This document shows, piece by piece, positions 42,990 through 52,054 of a DNA stretch of 64,000 nucleotides (position 1 is the first letter of the stretch; every line of letters begins with the position of its first letter). Both the position numbers and the translations under genes were made by a program. The notes under the pieces are model-generated. The model made no database searches. It had not been told where the DNA came from and saw nothing but the letters and a program-made list of their open reading frames with translations. Origin of the DNA: RPQJ01 sp044226195 (lineage in GTDB: Bacteria; Pseudomonadota; Gammaproteobacteria; Steroidobacterales; Steroidobacteraceae); NCBI GenBank assembly GCA_044226195.1, contig JBGAHO010000005.1, positions 58,180 to 122,179 of the forward strand, written 5' to 3'.

Positions 42990-45836
42990 ATGCGCATCCT
43001 GGATCGCTCGGTCTACGTCGGCCCTTCGCTCTACGCTCATTTCCCCGTCATCCGGCTCGAGCTCGATCTCGGCGAACTCGAGGCCTGGCCGACCGGCCGG
43101 CTCGGCGCCGGGTTCGTGGACGCGCTGGCTGCGGCGCTGCCCGGGCTGCACGAGCACGGTTGCTCGTACCGGGAGCCCGGCGGGTTTTTCCGCCGCATGC
43201 GCGAGGACGAAGGCACCTGGCTCGGGCACGTGCTCGAGCACGTGGCGATCGAGCTGCAGAACATCGCGGGCGAGAGCGTCACCTTCGGCAAGACGCGCAG
43301 CGCCGGCGCACCGGGCGTGTACACGGTCGTGTACGAATATGCCCAGCGCGACGAGGGTGTCGCCGCCGGTGAGCTCGCGCTGAGACTGCTGTGCTCGCTG
43401 CTGCCGGAGCCGTTGCGGCCGGCCGACAGCGTGCCCGAGGGCTGGAGCTGGCCCGAGGCGCGCGACGAGTTCATCCGCTTCGCCCAGCGCCGGGCGCTCG
43501 GGCCGTCGACGGCGTCGCTGGTGCGCGCGGCCGAGGCGCGCGGCATCCCGTGGCTGCGCCTGAACGACCAGAGCCTCGTGCAGCTCGGCCACGGCAAGTA
43601 CCAGCAGCGCATCCAGGCCACCGTCACGGGGCGCACGTCGCACATCGCCGTCGAACTCGCCAGCGACAAGGAGGAGACCAACAAGATCCTCGCCTCGCTC
43701 GGCCTGCCGGTGCCGATCCAGGAACTCGTGCAGAGCGAAGGGCAGGCGGTCCGCGCGGCGCGACGCATCGGCTTCCCGGTCGTCACCAAGCCCTACAACG
43801 GCAACCACGGGCGCGGCATCTCGATCCGGCTCACCACCGATGCCGAAGTCGCGGCGGGCTTCGCCGCCGCGCGCGAGCACTCGCGTTCCGTGATCGTCGA
43901 GACCTTCCTCGAGGGCGACGACCATCGCCTGCTCGTGGTGAACGGTGAACTGGTCGCCGCCACGCGCCGCACGCCCGGCCACGTGGTGGGCGACGGCGCG
44001 AAGAACGTCATCGAGCTGATGGAGATCGTCAACCAGGATCCGCGGCGTGGCGTCGGCCACGAGAAGGTGCTGACGCGCCTCGATCTCGATGCGCAGGCGC
44101 TGCAGATGCTCGAGCGCGCCGGCCTGACGCCGGAGTCGGTGCCGGCCGCGGGACAGGTCGTCTACCTGCGCTCGACCGCCAACCTGTCGACGGGCGGCAC
44201 GGCCACGGACGTGACCGACGTGATTCATCCCGACAACCGCGACATGGCCGTGCGCGCGATTCGCGCCGTCGGCCTCGACGTCGGCGGCGTCGATTTCCTG
44301 TCCAAGGACATCACCGAGAGCTATCGCAAGATCGGCGGCGGCATCTGTGAGGTGAACGCGGCTCCGGGCTTCCGCATGCACGTCGCACCGTCGGAAGGCA
44401 CGCCGCGCGACGTCGCCGGACCGGTGATCGACATGCTGTTCCCGGCGGGAACGCCGTCGCGCGTGCCGATCGCCGCGATCACCGGCACCAACGGCAAGAC
44501 GACGACTGCGCGCATGCTCGCGCACATCACCAAGATGGCGGGCTACACGCCGGGCCTCACCACCACCGATGGCGTGTACATCGACGGCCAGCGCACGGTG
44601 CAGGGCGACATGACCGGGCCCGTGTCGGCGCGCATGGTGCTCGCCGACCCGATGATCGACATCGCGATCCTCGAGACCGCGCGCGGGGGCCTGATCCGCT
44701 CCGGCATGGGCGTGCCCGAGGTGAATGTCGGCGCGGTGCTCAACGTCCAGTCGGACCACCTCGGCCTGAAAGGCATCGACACGCTCGAGCAGCTCGCCGA
44801 GGTCAAGCGCATCATCGTCGAGGTGGCGAAGGACTGCGCGGTGCTCAACGCGGACGATCCGCTGGTGGCACGCATGTCCGGCTACACCGAGGCGAAGAAC
44901 ATCTGCTACGTCACCCTGAACCCGCAGCACGGCCTGGTGCGCGAGCACATCCGCGCCGGCGGGCGGGCCTGCGCGCTCGAGGCCGGCGTCAACGGCCAGA
45001 TGATCACGCTGTACGACCGCGGCAGCCACATCCCGCTGGTGTGGACCCACCTGATCCCGGCCACCCTCGAGGGTCGCGCCCTGCACAACGTGCAGAACGC
45101 GATGTTCGCGGCTGCGCTGGCGTATTCGCTCGGCATCAAGCTCGATGCGATCCGCCAGGGGCTGCGCACCTTCGACTCGACGTTCTTCCAGGCGCCGGGA
45201 CGCATGAACGTCTTCAACGAGCATCCGTTCAAAGTGCTGTTCGACTACGGGCACAACGCGCACGCCGTCGGCATGATGGCCGACCTGGCGCTGCGCCTCG
45301 ACGTCACGGGCCGGCGCATCGTCGTGCTGGCCGGGCCGGGCGATCGCCGCGACGACGACCTGCGCGCCATCGCGGACGCCGTGGCCGGCAAGTTCGACCA
45401 TTACGTCTGCCGCCGTGACGACAGCCTGCGCGATCGAGCGCCGGACGAGGTGCCGCGCATCCAGGCGGCGGCGCTGCGTGCGCACGGCGTCCCCGAGTCC
45501 GCGATCTCGATCATCCCGGACGAGCAGGAGGCGATCGAGGCGGCGCTGCAGATGGGCCGCCCGGGCGACCTGCTGCTCGTGTTCGCGGATGCGCTGACGC
45601 GCTCGTGGAAGCAGATCACCAAGTTCAAGCCCGCGGGCGCGACGACGGCGGCGCCGACCGCCGGCGCTGCTCCGGCAGTGTCCGCCGCGAACGGCGTCGG
45701 CGCGTTCGCGCGCAAGCCGCAGGACGCGGAAGAGACGGGCGACGCGGACGGCGGGCTCGGCGCGGGCGCGCTGCAGCTGGACGGCCTGATCCGCGACGAA
45801 CGTGGCGTGCGCTTCGCGCCCGAGGCGGAAGACTGA
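42990..45836 (+). CDS. cphA: cyanophycin synthetase
   Basis: A 948-residue enzyme that polymerises aspartate and arginine into cyanophycin with ATP. The N-terminal domain (1-160) precedes an ATP-grasp domain (about 215-475) with DKEETNKILASLGLPVP, the glycine-rich KPYNGNHGRGI and GGGICEVNAAPGFRMH motifs. The C-terminal Mur-ligase-like domain begins with the P-loop GTNGKTTT at 499-506 and contains ETARGGLIRSG and DYGHNAHA. The C-terminus has an Ala/Pro-rich tail of about 70 residues beyond the ligase core, longer than usual. ATG 42990 is preceded by AAAGGA. Nitrogen and carbon storage is the expected role. Confidence 0.96.
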   Translation: MRILDRSVYVGPSLYAHFPVIRLELDLGELEAWPTGRLGAGFVDALAAALPGLHEHGCSYREPGGFFRRMREDEGTWLGHVLEHVAIELQNIAGESVTFGKTRSAGAPGVYTVVYEYAQRDEGVAAGELALRLLCSLLPEPLRPADSVPEGWSWPEARDEFIRFAQRRALGPSTASLVRAAEARGIPWLRLNDQSLVQLGHGKYQQRIQATVTGRTSHIAVELASDKEETNKILASLGLPVPIQELVQSEGQAVRAARRIGFPVVTKPYNGNHGRGISIRLTTDAEVAAGFAAAREHSRSVIVETFLEGDDHRLLVVNGELVAATRRTPGHVVGDGAKNVIELMEIVNQDPRRGVGHEKVLTRLDLDAQALQMLERAGLTPESVPAAGQVVYLRSTANLSTGGTATDVTDVIHPDNRDMAVRAIRAVGLDVGGVDFLSKDITESYRKIGGGICEVNAAPGFRMHVAPSEGTPRDVAGPVIDMLFPAGTPSRVPIAAITGTNGKTTTARMLAHITKMAGYTPGLTTTDGVYIDGQRTVQGDMTGPVSARMVLADPMIDIAILETARGGLIRSGMGVPEVNVGAVLNVQSDHLGLKGIDTLEQLAEVKRIIVEVAKDCAVLNADDPLVARMSGYTEAKNICYVTLNPQHGLVREHIRAGGRACALEAGVNGQMITLYDRGSHIPLVWTHLIPATLEGRALHNVQNAMFAAALAYSLGIKLDAIRQGLRTFDSTFFQAPGRMNVFNEHPFKVLFDYGHNAHAVGMMADLALRLDVTGRRIVVLAGPGDRRDDDLRAIADAVAGKFDHYVCRRDDSLRDRAPDEVPRIQAAALRAHGVPESAISIIPDEQEAIEAALQMGRPGDLLLVFADALTRSWKQITKFKPAGATTAAPTAGAAPAVSAANGVGAFARKPQDAEETGDADGGLGAGALQLDGLIRDERGVRFAPEAED

Positions 45837-47665
45837 ACGTCAAGCTCGGCCTGCCGTTCGACGACTCGCGCCGGCTGACGGGGGGCAACCTCTTCTTCGC
45901 CGGCGCGGGCGTGGTGCTCGAGGTGCGCGGCGTGGATCCGGACGATGCGCTGCTCGCCGGCTGGAGCGCTCGCGTCGAGCGCGCGCGCCGCCACCTCGGC
46001 TGGCTCACGCCGCCGCTGGCCATCCCGATCCCACGCGGCATCGTCGCGCGGCGCCACGCCGACGGCGCGTCGCTTGCGTTCGAGGCACCGTTCGACCAGC
46101 TCTTCACCGCGACGGAGGTGAACGAGTGGGCGCTGTGCGCCGGGTTGTACGAACGCGATCCGGGGCACTGGAGCGGCCTGCCGGATGCGCTGCTGGCCTA
46201 TGCGCGCGAGGAGGCCTCGGACCCCGGCAAGATCCTCCCGCCGGTGATGGAAGAGCGGGCGGCGCTCGCGCGCTTCGAGCGGCTGGCGCGCGCCGAGGTC
46301 CGCAACGACCTGCGCGAGCTGATCAACGCGGCCGAATCGCTCGGCGTCCGTCACATCCTCGACGAGGACACCTTCACGCTCGGCGCCGGTGCGGGCAGCC
46401 TGAGCTGGCCGCTCGCCAACCTGCCGACCACCGAGGAAGTGCGCTGGGGCACGGTACACGAAGTGCCGGTGGCGGTCGTCACGGGCTCGAACGGCAAGAC
46501 GACCACCGTGCGATTGATCGCGGCCTGCGCAAGGGCGCACGGCTGGCGCGACGGCTTTTCCTGCACCGACGGCGTGTTCGTCGACCGCGACCTCGTGGAC
46601 GGCGGCGACTATTCCGGCCCGGCCGGCACGCGTCGCGTTCTGCGCGACCGGCGAGTGGAGGCCGCAGTGCTCGAGACCGCACGCGGCGGCATCCTGCGGC
46701 GCGGACTCGCCATCGACCACGCGGGCGTCGCGGTGGTGACCAACGTCGCGAGCGATCACTTCGGCGAGTACGGCATCCACGACCTCGACGGGCTCGCCGA
46801 CGTGAAACTGACGGTCGCGCAGCTCGTCTCGCGCGACGGCCTGCTCGTCCTCAACGCCGACGACGGGCTGCTGCAGGAGAAAGCCACCCGCCTGCCGGCG
46901 AGGCTCGGATTCGCGCCGCCGATCGGCTGGTTCGCGCTCGATTTCGATCATCCGCTGCTGGTGGCGCATCGCGCGGCCGGAGGCTCGACCTGCGGCGTCC
47001 GGCAGGGACGCCTGCGCGTCACCCACGCGGGCATGGACGAGGACCTCGGCGAGATCGCCCGCATGCCGCTCACCGTGGGCGGCGAGGCGACGTACAACGT
47101 CGCGAACATCGCCGGTGCGGCCCTGGCGGCGCTGGCGCTCGGCGTCGAGTCGACCGTCATCGCGCAGGTGTGCGCCGCGTTCGGCCGCCAGCCGGCCGAC
47201 AACGCGGGGCGCCTGATGCGCTTCGACTACCGGGGTGCGACGGCGATCGTCGACTATGCGCACAACCCCGACGGCCTGCGCGGCGTGCTGCGCGTCGCGC
47301 GTTCGCTGCGGGGCGCCGACGGCCGCATCGCGCTGCTGCTCGGCCACGCCGGCAACCGGCGCGACGAGGACTACGAGGACGTCGCCGCCGTGGCGGCCGA
47401 GTTCGCGCCGGACCTCATCGTGGTCAAGGAGGACGAACAGCACCTGCGCGGTCGGGCGCCCGGCGAGGTGCCCGCGCTGTTGCGCGAGGCACTGCTGCGC
47501 TGCGGGGTCGATGCCGCTCGCATCGAGTTGCGGCCGAGCGAGATCGACGCCGCGAATCGCGCGCTCGATTGGGCCCGCCCGGGCGACGTGCTCGCGCTGC
47601 TGGTGCACGCGGGGTCCGCGCGCAGTCAAGTGCTGTCCCGCCTGGCCTCGGCGAGTACCGGCTGA
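45833..47665 (+). CDS. CphA-like Mur-ligase family protein (cphA')
   Basis: A 610-residue relative of the C-terminal half of cyanophycin synthetase. The first 200 residues contain the SRRLTGGNLFF opening and no complete ATP-grasp motifs that I can see. The Mur-ligase domain has the P-loop GSNGKTTT (218-225), ETARGGILRRGLA, NVASDHFGEYGIHDL and DYAHNPDG. No ATG, GTG or TTG lies early enough to keep the conserved opening. A CTG at 45833 overlaps the cphA stop as CTGA, with GAGGCGGAA just upstream, and is taken as the start. Such truncated paralogues accompany cphA in several proteobacteria; their exact role in cyanophycin synthesis is unsettled. Confidence 0.82.
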   Translation: MNVKLGLPFDDSRRLTGGNLFFAGAGVVLEVRGVDPDDALLAGWSARVERARRHLGWLTPPLAIPIPRGIVARRHADGASLAFEAPFDQLFTATEVNEWALCAGLYERDPGHWSGLPDALLAYAREEASDPGKILPPVMEERAALARFERLARAEVRNDLRELINAAESLGVRHILDEDTFTLGAGAGSLSWPLANLPTTEEVRWGTVHEVPVAVVTGSNGKTTTVRLIAACARAHGWRDGFSCTDGVFVDRDLVDGGDYSGPAGTRRVLRDRRVEAAVLETARGGILRRGLAIDHAGVAVVTNVASDHFGEYGIHDLDGLADVKLTVAQLVSRDGLLVLNADDGLLQEKATRLPARLGFAPPIGWFALDFDHPLLVAHRAAGGSTCGVRQGRLRVTHAGMDEDLGEIARMPLTVGGEATYNVANIAGAALAALALGVESTVIAQVCAAFGRQPADNAGRLMRFDYRGATAIVDYAHNPDGLRGVLRVARSLRGADGRIALLLGHAGNRRDEDYEDVAAVAAEFAPDLIVVKEDEQHLRGRAPGEVPALLREALLRCGVDAARIELRPSEIDAANRALDWARPGDVLALLVHAGSARSQVLSRLASASTG

Positions 47666-47687
47666 CGCCGTCGGCGGGCGCGCGCCG

Positions 47688-49406
47688 CTAGTGCGCGGCC
47701 TTCCAGACGCCTTCGCGCCGCGGGTCCGCGCCCGTCTCGACCACGCCGGGGCCGCGCAGGATCACGCCGTGCAGGCCGGACTCCTCGCCGCGGCCCGCCT
47801 TCACCTCGATGCCCCGCGCCAGCAAGGCCGACCGCAGTTCCGGCGTGAACTTGGCGACCTCGCCGTAGAAGTCGCTGCCGCGCGCGTAGAGGTTCGGCAG
47901 GTCGATCGCCTGCTGCATGGTCAGTCGCCAGTCGAGCACGCCGACCAGGGTCTTGGCGACATACGACAGGATGGCGGACCCGCCGGGGGAGCCGAGTGCG
48001 GCGACCACGCGACCCTCGCGATCCAGGACGATCACCGGCGACATCGACGAGCGCGGCCGCTTGCCCGGCGCGATGGCATTGGCCACCGGTCGCCCGTCCT
48101 CCTGCGCGACGAAGGAGAAGTCGGTCAGCTGGTTGTTGAGGAAGAAGCCGTGCACCGCGCGGCCGCAACCGAACAGAGACTCGACCGTGGTCGTCATCGA
48201 CGCCACGTTGCCTTCGCGATCGATCACCACGAAGTGGCTGGTGCCCGCGGCTTCCTGCGTCGCATCGGCGCCGCGGCGCAACGCGGCCACGGGCTCGCCG
48301 GCGGGCGGAGCGCCGGGCAGGGCGCGCGCGCCGATCAGCGCCGCGCGCGCATCCAGGTATTTCGGTGCCAGCAACGCATCGACCGGCACCTGCACGAAGG
48401 CCGGATCGGCCACGTAGCGGTCGCGGTCCGCGTACATCAGCCGCAGCGCCTCTGCGAACAGGAACCACGCCTGCGGATCGTCCGGACCGCGGGTTGCGAT
48501 GTCCGTGCGCTCGAGGAGGCCCATCACCTGCAGCAGCGCGACGCCACTCGACGGCGGAGGCGGCACGCAGATCACGTAGATGCGGTACGGCCGGCAGATC
48601 GGCTGCGCTTCCTTCGGCCGATAGTCGGCGAGGTCCTGCGGCGTCATCGTGCCGGGACGCGGCTCCGCCTGCAGGCGCGCGGCGATCGACGCCGCAAGCT
48701 CGCCCTCGAGCAGCGCACGCGGACCGCGCTCCGCCACCGTATGCAGCGTCTCGGCATAGGCCGGATTGCGCAGCACGTCACCGGCGTGCACCGGCGTACC
48801 GTCGGGACGCGAGAACAAGGCCTTCGCATCCGCGAGCTGGGCCTGCGGGAAGTCGCCCCCCGCGAAGCGGGCGAGGCGCTGCGGCACGGCGAATCCCGTG
48901 GTCGCGGCGTGCTCCGCGTAGCCGAACAGGTCGCGCCACGGCAGCTTGCCGTAACGCTCGTGGGCGAGGCCGAGCATGGCGATCGCGCCTGGCGTGCCGG
49001 TCGAGCGACCGCTGGTCACGGCATCGAAGAACGGCAGCGGCCGTCCGTCCGTGCCGAGGAACATGTCCGGGCGGGCGCCGGCCGGCGCCATCTCCCGGCC
49101 GTCGAATGCGGTCACGCGATGCGTCCGCGCGTCGTAATAGAGCAGGAAGGCGCCGCCGCCGAGCCCGGAGCTCTGCGGCTCGACCAGGCCGAGGGTCGCC
49201 TGCACGGCGATGGCCGCGTCGATGGCGGTGCCGCCGCGCTCGAGGATCGCGACACCGGCGTCGACCGCCAGCGGGTTGGCGGCGACCACGCCGGCGGGCA
49301 GGCGCTGTTCGACAGCGGACGCCGACGTGGCGGCGGGTCGCCCGGCGTGTTGGCACGCGGCCAGCACGAGGGCGAAGGAGAGGACGAGCCAGGATCGGAA
49401 GCGCAT
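47688..49406 (-). CDS. ggt: gamma-glutamyltransferase, lipoprotein-anchored
   Basis: A 572-residue Ntn hydrolase that cleaves or transfers gamma-glutamyl groups of glutathione and related peptides. A lipobox (LVLAAC, Cys18) shows export and lipid anchoring. The autoprocessing site and catalytic Thr is Thr389 in AAGTSHFVVID, close to Thr391 of E. coli. The large subunit has GGGAFLLYYDARTHRVTAFDGRE, and the small subunit has NNQLTDFS and KRPRSSMSPVIVL followed by GSPGGSAI. It is last of a leftward group with the histidine phosphatase and fadD-like genes. It ends 22 bases from the cphA' stop on the other strand, so the link to cyanophycin is position only. Confidence 0.93.
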   Translation of the reverse strand: MRFRSWLVLSFALVLAACQHAGRPAATSASAVEQRLPAGVVAANPLAVDAGVAILERGGTAIDAAIAVQATLGLVEPQSSGLGGGAFLLYYDARTHRVTAFDGREMAPAGARPDMFLGTDGRPLPFFDAVTSGRSTGTPGAIAMLGLAHERYGKLPWRDLFGYAEHAATTGFAVPQRLARFAGGDFPQAQLADAKALFSRPDGTPVHAGDVLRNPAYAETLHTVAERGPRALLEGELAASIAARLQAEPRPGTMTPQDLADYRPKEAQPICRPYRIYVICVPPPPSSGVALLQVMGLLERTDIATRGPDDPQAWFLFAEALRLMYADRDRYVADPAFVQVPVDALLAPKYLDARAALIGARALPGAPPAGEPVAALRRGADATQEAAGTSHFVVIDREGNVASMTTTVESLFGCGRAVHGFFLNNQLTDFSFVAQEDGRPVANAIAPGKRPRSSMSPVIVLDREGRVVAALGSPGGSAILSYVAKTLVGVLDWRLTMQQAIDLPNLYARGSDFYGEVAKFTPELRSALLARGIEVKAGRGEESGLHGVILRGPGVVETGADPRREGVWKAAH

Positions 49407-49435
49407 CCCGACAGTGTAGCGTCTCGGCGCGGCCT

Positions 49436-50116
49436 TCAGTAACGCAGGCCGCCGTCGGGCGGGCAGACGTTGAGCGCGCGCAGCACCGTCGGCCGGGTGC
49501 CGTCGCCGAGGTCGATGACGTTGATGCAGCCGTTGCCCTGTTCCAGGTGCGCGATCAGCGCGTCGGAGCCGACCAGCAGCTCGGAGAGGATGATGCGGTC
49601 GACCTGCGAGTGGGCGACGACGAGCGCGGTGTTCCAGTGCTCGCCGCGCAGTTGCGCGACGGCCGGCAGGATGCGCGCGCGAGCCTCGGCCAACGTCTCG
49701 TGCTCCGGGTCCTGTTCATGCAGTGCCGCGACGGTGCGCGCGCTGCCCGGGGCCAGGTGCATGACCGCGAGCAGTTCCGCCGCGGTCTGCTGCGCGCGGG
49801 TGTACGGGCTGGCGACCACCACGTCGAAGCGACGGATGCCCTGGGTGCAGAACCAGTGCGCGGCCGCACGTGCCTGCTGGCGGCCGCGTTCGGACAGGCC
49901 GGCGAGGTTCGGGTCCGGCACGGGCTTGCCGTCCGCCCCGACGTAGTTCGCCTCGCCGTGCCGGACGAGATAGAGGCGGTGCGCCGGCGGATCGCCGTGG
50001 CTGGCTGCGGTGTCCGCGCAGGGGTCGGTCGCCGCAACCGGGTCGGCCCGCGCGAGGCCCGCCGCGCCGATCAGCGTGGCGAGCATCATCCGGAGGAACC
50101 TGCGGAACCGGGGCAT
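49436..50116 (-). CDS. histidine phosphatase superfamily protein, exported
   Basis: A 226-residue phosphatase with a signal peptide (RRFLRMMLATLIGAAGLARA). The phosphohistidine motif is LYLVRHGEA (His53), the second-strand arginine lies in SPYTRAQQTA, and the second catalytic His is in LVVAHSQVD. These fit branch 1 of the superfamily, close to SixA or periplasmic phosphoglycerate mutase-like proteins. The third motif has the expected Glu in HEQDPEHET. It lies 16 bases behind the CoA ligase gene and 29 before ggt on the same strand, so it is likely in one transcript. Its periplasmic substrate is unknown. Confidence 0.88.
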   Translation of the reverse strand: MPRFRRFLRMMLATLIGAAGLARADPVAATDPCADTAASHGDPPAHRLYLVRHGEANYVGADGKPVPDPNLAGLSERGRQQARAAAHWFCTQGIRRFDVVVASPYTRAQQTAAELLAVMHLAPGSARTVAALHEQDPEHETLAEARARILPAVAQLRGEHWNTALVVAHSQVDRIILSELLVGSDALIAHLEQGNGCINVIDLGDGTRPTVLRALNVCPPDGGLRY

Positions 50117-50132
50117 CGCGCGTGGCCCGCCG

Positions 50133-51815
50133 TCAGTCGTGCCAGACGACCTTGCGGCGCTGGCCGACCCACTCCTCGAAGTGCTGCGCGTAGACCGCCT
50201 CGATGCGGTTGCGCTTCACCTTGAACGTCGGCGTGACGAGGTCGTTGTCCACCGTCCACGTCTCGGTGATCAGCACCAGGCAATCGAGCTGCTCGTGCGG
50301 GTCGAGCTGCTGGTTGATCTGCTCGAGGTGCTCGAGCAGGGAGGCTTCCATCGCCTGGCGTTCCGCCGCGTCCTGCGCCCGTCGCGCGGCCTCGGCATTG
50401 AGCATCAGCAGCGCCACCGGCTGGCCGAGACTCGCGCCGGTCACGCAGCAGGCCTCGACGGCGGAGTGCGCGACCAGCCGGTCCTCGATCGGCGCCGGCG
50501 TGACGTACTTGCCCTTGCTGGTCTTGAAGAGGTCCTTGACGCGTCCGACGATGCGCAGGTTGCCGTCCTCGTCGAGCTCGCCCTTGTCACCGGTGCGCAG
50601 CCAGCCGTCCTCCGTGAACGTCTCGCGGGTGAGCTCCGGGTCGCGGAAATAGCCGAGCATCACGCCCGGGCTGCGCATCTGCACTTCCCGGGTCGCCGGA
50701 TCGATGCGGCTCTCGATGCCTTCGTACGGCAGGCCCACGGTGCCCGCCTGCAGCTGGCCGGGCTGCGTGCAGTGGGACACGCCGCAGTTCTCGGTCATGC
50801 CGTAGACCTCGACGATGTTCAGGCCCAGGCGGGCATACCAGCGCAGCAGGTCGGGCGGCATGGGCGCGGCGCCGCCTGCCGGCGACTCGCACTGGTCGAG
50901 GCCGAGTCCGGCCAGCACCTTCTTGCGCACGATGCCGCGCAGGATCGGCACCGACAGCAGGCGATCGAGCTTCTCGGCGGGCATCTTCGCGAGCACGCCC
51001 TGCTGGAACTTGACCCACAGGCGCGGCACGGAGAAGAACAGCGTCGGTCGCGCGCGCTGCAGGTCGGCAGCGAAGGTCTCGAGCGTCTCCGCGAAATAGA
51101 CGTGCATGCCGCTCGCGAGCTGGCCGTGCTCGACGGCGGTGCGTTCCGCGACGTGCGACAGCGGCAGGTAGCTGAGCACGCGCGTCTCGGCCTCGATGGT
51201 GAGGCGCTTGCGCACCGCGCCGATCGACCACGCGAAGGTGGCGAACGAGTGCATCACGCCCTTGGGCTGCCCGGTGGTGCCCGACGTGTACATGATCGTC
51301 GCGAGCTCGTCGCCGTCGCGCGTGGGCTGGCCGGCGAGCGGCGCCGTCTTCGCGATGATCTCGTCCCACGGTTCGAACGGCCCGGCCGGGGCGAGCGGCG
51401 TGGCGATGCAGGGCAGGCCCGGCGGCACGCCGGCGCGCATGGTCGGCCAGTCGTCGAGCTTGCCGAGGATCAGCAGGCGCGCCTCGCTGTGCTCGAGGAT
51501 CTTGCGCACCGAGCCGGCGGCCAGCGTCGGGTACAGGGGCACCGAGACGTGGCCCGCCATCCAGATCGCGTAGTCCGCCATCAGCCACCAGGCAGTGTTC
51601 TTCGACAGGATGGCGATGCGGCTGCCCGACGGCAGGTCGAGCGACTTCAGGTGCGCGGCGATGCGCCGGGTCTGGTCGAGGACTTCGCGCCACGTGAAGT
51701 CCCGCACCACGCCACCGCCCATCGGCTGCGTGAGGGCAATCTTGTCCGGTGTCGTCGCTTCCCAGTGATAGAGACGCTGCAGCGCGAGCATCTCGGGCCT
51801 GACGGCGACAGTCAT
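50133..51815 (-). CDS. long-chain acyl-CoA ligase-like AMP-binding protein
   Basis: A 560-residue ANL-superfamily ligase. Motifs are MYTSGTTGQPKGVMHS at about 180, the LSYLPLSHVAERT segment typical of long-chain/FadD15-type enzymes, VYGMTENCG, DGWLRTGDKGELDEDGNL and KTSKGKYVTPAPIE. A C-terminal basic VKRNRIEA motif is present. It should activate long-chain or bulky fatty acids at the inner membrane. It is first in the leftward group with the histidine phosphatase and ggt. Its start is 239 bases from the divergent dehydrogenase gene at 52055, a gap with no gene. The ATG opens MTVAVRPEMLALQRLYHWE. Confidence 0.9.
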   Translation of the reverse strand: MTVAVRPEMLALQRLYHWEATTPDKIALTQPMGGGVVRDFTWREVLDQTRRIAAHLKSLDLPSGSRIAILSKNTAWWLMADYAIWMAGHVSVPLYPTLAAGSVRKILEHSEARLLILGKLDDWPTMRAGVPPGLPCIATPLAPAGPFEPWDEIIAKTAPLAGQPTRDGDELATIMYTSGTTGQPKGVMHSFATFAWSIGAVRKRLTIEAETRVLSYLPLSHVAERTAVEHGQLASGMHVYFAETLETFAADLQRARPTLFFSVPRLWVKFQQGVLAKMPAEKLDRLLSVPILRGIVRKKVLAGLGLDQCESPAGGAAPMPPDLLRWYARLGLNIVEVYGMTENCGVSHCTQPGQLQAGTVGLPYEGIESRIDPATREVQMRSPGVMLGYFRDPELTRETFTEDGWLRTGDKGELDEDGNLRIVGRVKDLFKTSKGKYVTPAPIEDRLVAHSAVEACCVTGASLGQPVALLMLNAEAARRAQDAAERQAMEASLLEHLEQINQQLDPHEQLDCLVLITETWTVDNDLVTPTFKVKRNRIEAVYAQHFEEWVGQRRKVVWHD

Positions 51816-52054
51816 GTCGGGGATCCCTGCGGCATGTGATCGGGCAACGTGACGCCAAGGTCGGCCTGGACAGCACCGACAGCTCGGGCCGTGGACCGGT
51901 CGTTCGCTGCGAGCAGGGCGGGCATGGCGCAGATTCTACGCGACACCCGAACCCGTCACGGGCGATTTGCGGACGGCCCTCAGCAAACGCTTGCGAATAC
52001 CGATTCGCTCGACGGGCCCTTCCGGATGTCGCGCTTGCGGCTACCATGCGGGCC

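Noticed and set aside
41694..45485. Open frame of more than 1200 codons on the minus strand opposite iadA, cphB and cphA
   Set aside because: His/Arg/Ala-rich composition typical of antisense frames in high-GC DNA, with no motifs. The plus-strand cyanophycin genes explain the region.
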